From Enterovirga sp. (lineage in GTDB: Bacteria; Pseudomonadota; Alphaproteobacteria; Rhizobiales; Beijerinckiaceae), in contig JAQGJZ010000087.1 in NCBI GenBank assembly GCA_028290385.1, forward strand, positions 1 through 6,903: a stretch of 6,903 nucleotides of DNA, given 5' to 3'. The number at the start of each line of letters is the position of its first letter. Positions within the stretch are counted from its first letter, which is position 1. Below the pieces are notes generated by a model. The model worked only from the letters and a program-made list of their open reading frames with translations, made no database searches and was not told the origin of the DNA. Position numbers and translations under genes: made by a program. This document shows, in pieces, positions 6,075-6,903 of this stretch.

Positions 6075-6903
6075 CAGCCCAGCGCCGCGAAGGCAGCGTC
6101 GATCAGGCGCGCGCGCGTCGGAACGGACGGGTCGCTCTTGAACGTCGACGGCGCGTAGGCGAAGCCCAGCCGGGCGTCCGGATCGCCGAACCCGTGCGCA
6201 CCGCCCGCGCCCTGATGCCCGAACGATCGCGGGTTCGGCCCCATGTAGGATATGGGGGGTGAATTGAGCACGACGCCAAGCGCCTGATGATAATGGCGGC
6301 CAACCAGCACTTCGGGCAAATAGTGCTGCTCGGTGATCATCCGGTCGAGCGCGTCTGCGTCGATCATTTGCCGGCCTTCCAGCACGCCGCCGCAGGCCAG
6401 CGCCCCATAAAGGCGGGCAATGGCGCGCGGGTTGCCGTGACCATTGGCCGATGGGATCTCGGCGCGGCGCCATGCGGGCGAGTTAAAGTCTTCGTCTGCG
6501 TCTAGTTCGGCCCAGAACACGCCCTCAGGCGTATCACCCGCGCGGACGGCGGCGAGCAGACGGTTGTCCGGGGGCAGGTAGAAGGTCGCGCAGCGAGCAT
6601 CGTCCGCTTGCGGCAGGCCAATTGCGTAGTCGATCGCGAACGGGCCGGCCACCTCCTCCCGCAGGAACTCGCCGAGGGTTCGGCCGGAGACACGGCGGAC
6701 GACCTCACCCAGGATATAACCCTGCGTCATCACGTGGTACTGCGGATCGGTGCCAGGGGGGATGATCGGCGCCTGTCGGGCGATGGCATCGGCCATTACG
6801 CGCGCGTTATAGGCCGACCCGCGCGGCAGCCGCTCGGTCAGATATGGCAGACCGGCGCGGTGATCGAGCACGTAGCGAAGCGGCAGCGTTTCCTTGCCGG
6901 CCG
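6074..6903 (-). CDS. Beta-lactamase-fold serine hydrolase (class C / EstB-like), N-terminus outside window
   Basis: The C-terminal 275 residues of a serine hydrolase of the class C beta-lactamase/esterase EstB group; the gene enters from the right edge. A GTG at 6871 is internal, because the frame continues upstream with LPLRYVLDHRAGLPY, matching the usual LL-H-AGLP stretch after the SxxK nucleophile motif. SxxK itself is off-window. The second motif is the YH form seen in these esterases (QYHVMTQGYILGEVVRRVSG, Tyr codon at 6739-6737). The middle contains SANGHGNPRAIARLYGALA, characteristic of this group. The third motif appears as FGHQGAGGAHGFGDP (His codon at 6217-6215), in place of the KTG of true beta-lactamases, so an esterase or amidase role is more likely than antibiotic resistance. 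It is coupled to the downstream SDR-like gene by TGATG. The natural substrate is unknown. Confidence 0.87.
   Translation of the reverse strand, partial: AGKETLPLRYVLDHRAGLPYLTERLPRGSAYNARVMADAIARQAPIIPPGTDPQYHVMTQGYILGEVVRRVSGRTLGEFLREEVAGPFAIDYAIGLPQADDARCATFYLPPDNRLLAAVRAGDTPEGVFWAELDADEDFNSPAWRRAEIPSANGHGNPRAIARLYGALACGGVLEGRQMIDADALDRMITEQHYLPEVLVGRHYHQALGVVLNSPPISYMGPNPRSFGHQGAGGAHGFGDPDARLGFAYAPSTFKSDPSVPTRARLIDAAFAALG

Noticed and set aside
5187..6158. A 323-codon plus-strand open frame opposite the SDR gene
   Set aside because: It is the antisense of a clear SDR coding sequence, and its protein has no recognisable motifs.
5307..6473. A 388-codon minus-strand open frame covering the SDR gene and half of the serine hydrolase gene
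   Set aside because: The first 133 codons are an arginine-rich shadow of the hydrolase in another frame. The SDR family begins at the ATG 6074 that overlaps the hydrolase stop.
6074..6871. GTG 6871 as the true start of the serine hydrolase
   Set aside because: The frame continues upstream to the window edge with conserved-looking residues, and the family's SxxK motif must precede this point.

Overview
This window is compact, GC-rich DNA with tightly packed genes, stop/start overlaps and strong G/C codon bias. It looks like an alphaproteobacterial chromosome or large plasmid, and sphingomonad-like catabolic DNA is my best guess. That is an inference from style and gene content, because no rRNA, tRNA or marker gene is present. 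I see no CRISPR array, insertion sequence or RNA gene.

Plus strand, 1-5054: a catabolic-looking cluster. In order it holds the tail of a hydantoinase B/oxoprolinase-type large subunit (ends 401), two consecutive M24 'pita-bread' (creatinase/aminopeptidase P-like) proteins (401-1561 and 1579-2673), an MmgE/PrpD-family protein (about 2670-3968) and an ACMSD-type amidohydrolase (4020-5054). The first four are translationally coupled or nearly so: TGATG overlap, 17-base gap with its own ribosome binding site, and an apparent CTGA overlap. The amidohydrolase follows a 51-base AT-rich gap with a good sigma70-like promoter overlapped by a GntR-like operator, so it may have its own regulated transcript.

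The odd theme of this cluster is the active sites. Both M24 proteins lack most or all of the five metal ligands of the peptidases. The PrpD-like protein lacks three histidines usual in its family. The amidohydrolase alone keeps a complete ACMSD-like metal and catalytic set. Together with a hydantoinase subunit this suggests an undescribed route for a cyclic amide, ureido or similar C-N compound: ATP-dependent ring opening or carboxylation, metal-independent creatinase-like C-N cleavage, then dehydration, isomerisation or decarboxylation steps. This is a hypothesis; the substrate cannot be read from the sequence.

Region 5055-5306 is a non-coding convergent spacer with several inverted repeats but no clear T-tract terminator.

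Minus strand, 5307-6903: a two-gene unit read right to left, a beta-lactamase-fold serine hydrolase (start lies beyond the right edge) overlapping by one base (TGATG) a short-chain dehydrogenase-like protein. The latter keeps the Rossmann fold signature but has lost the catalytic Tyr and Lys.
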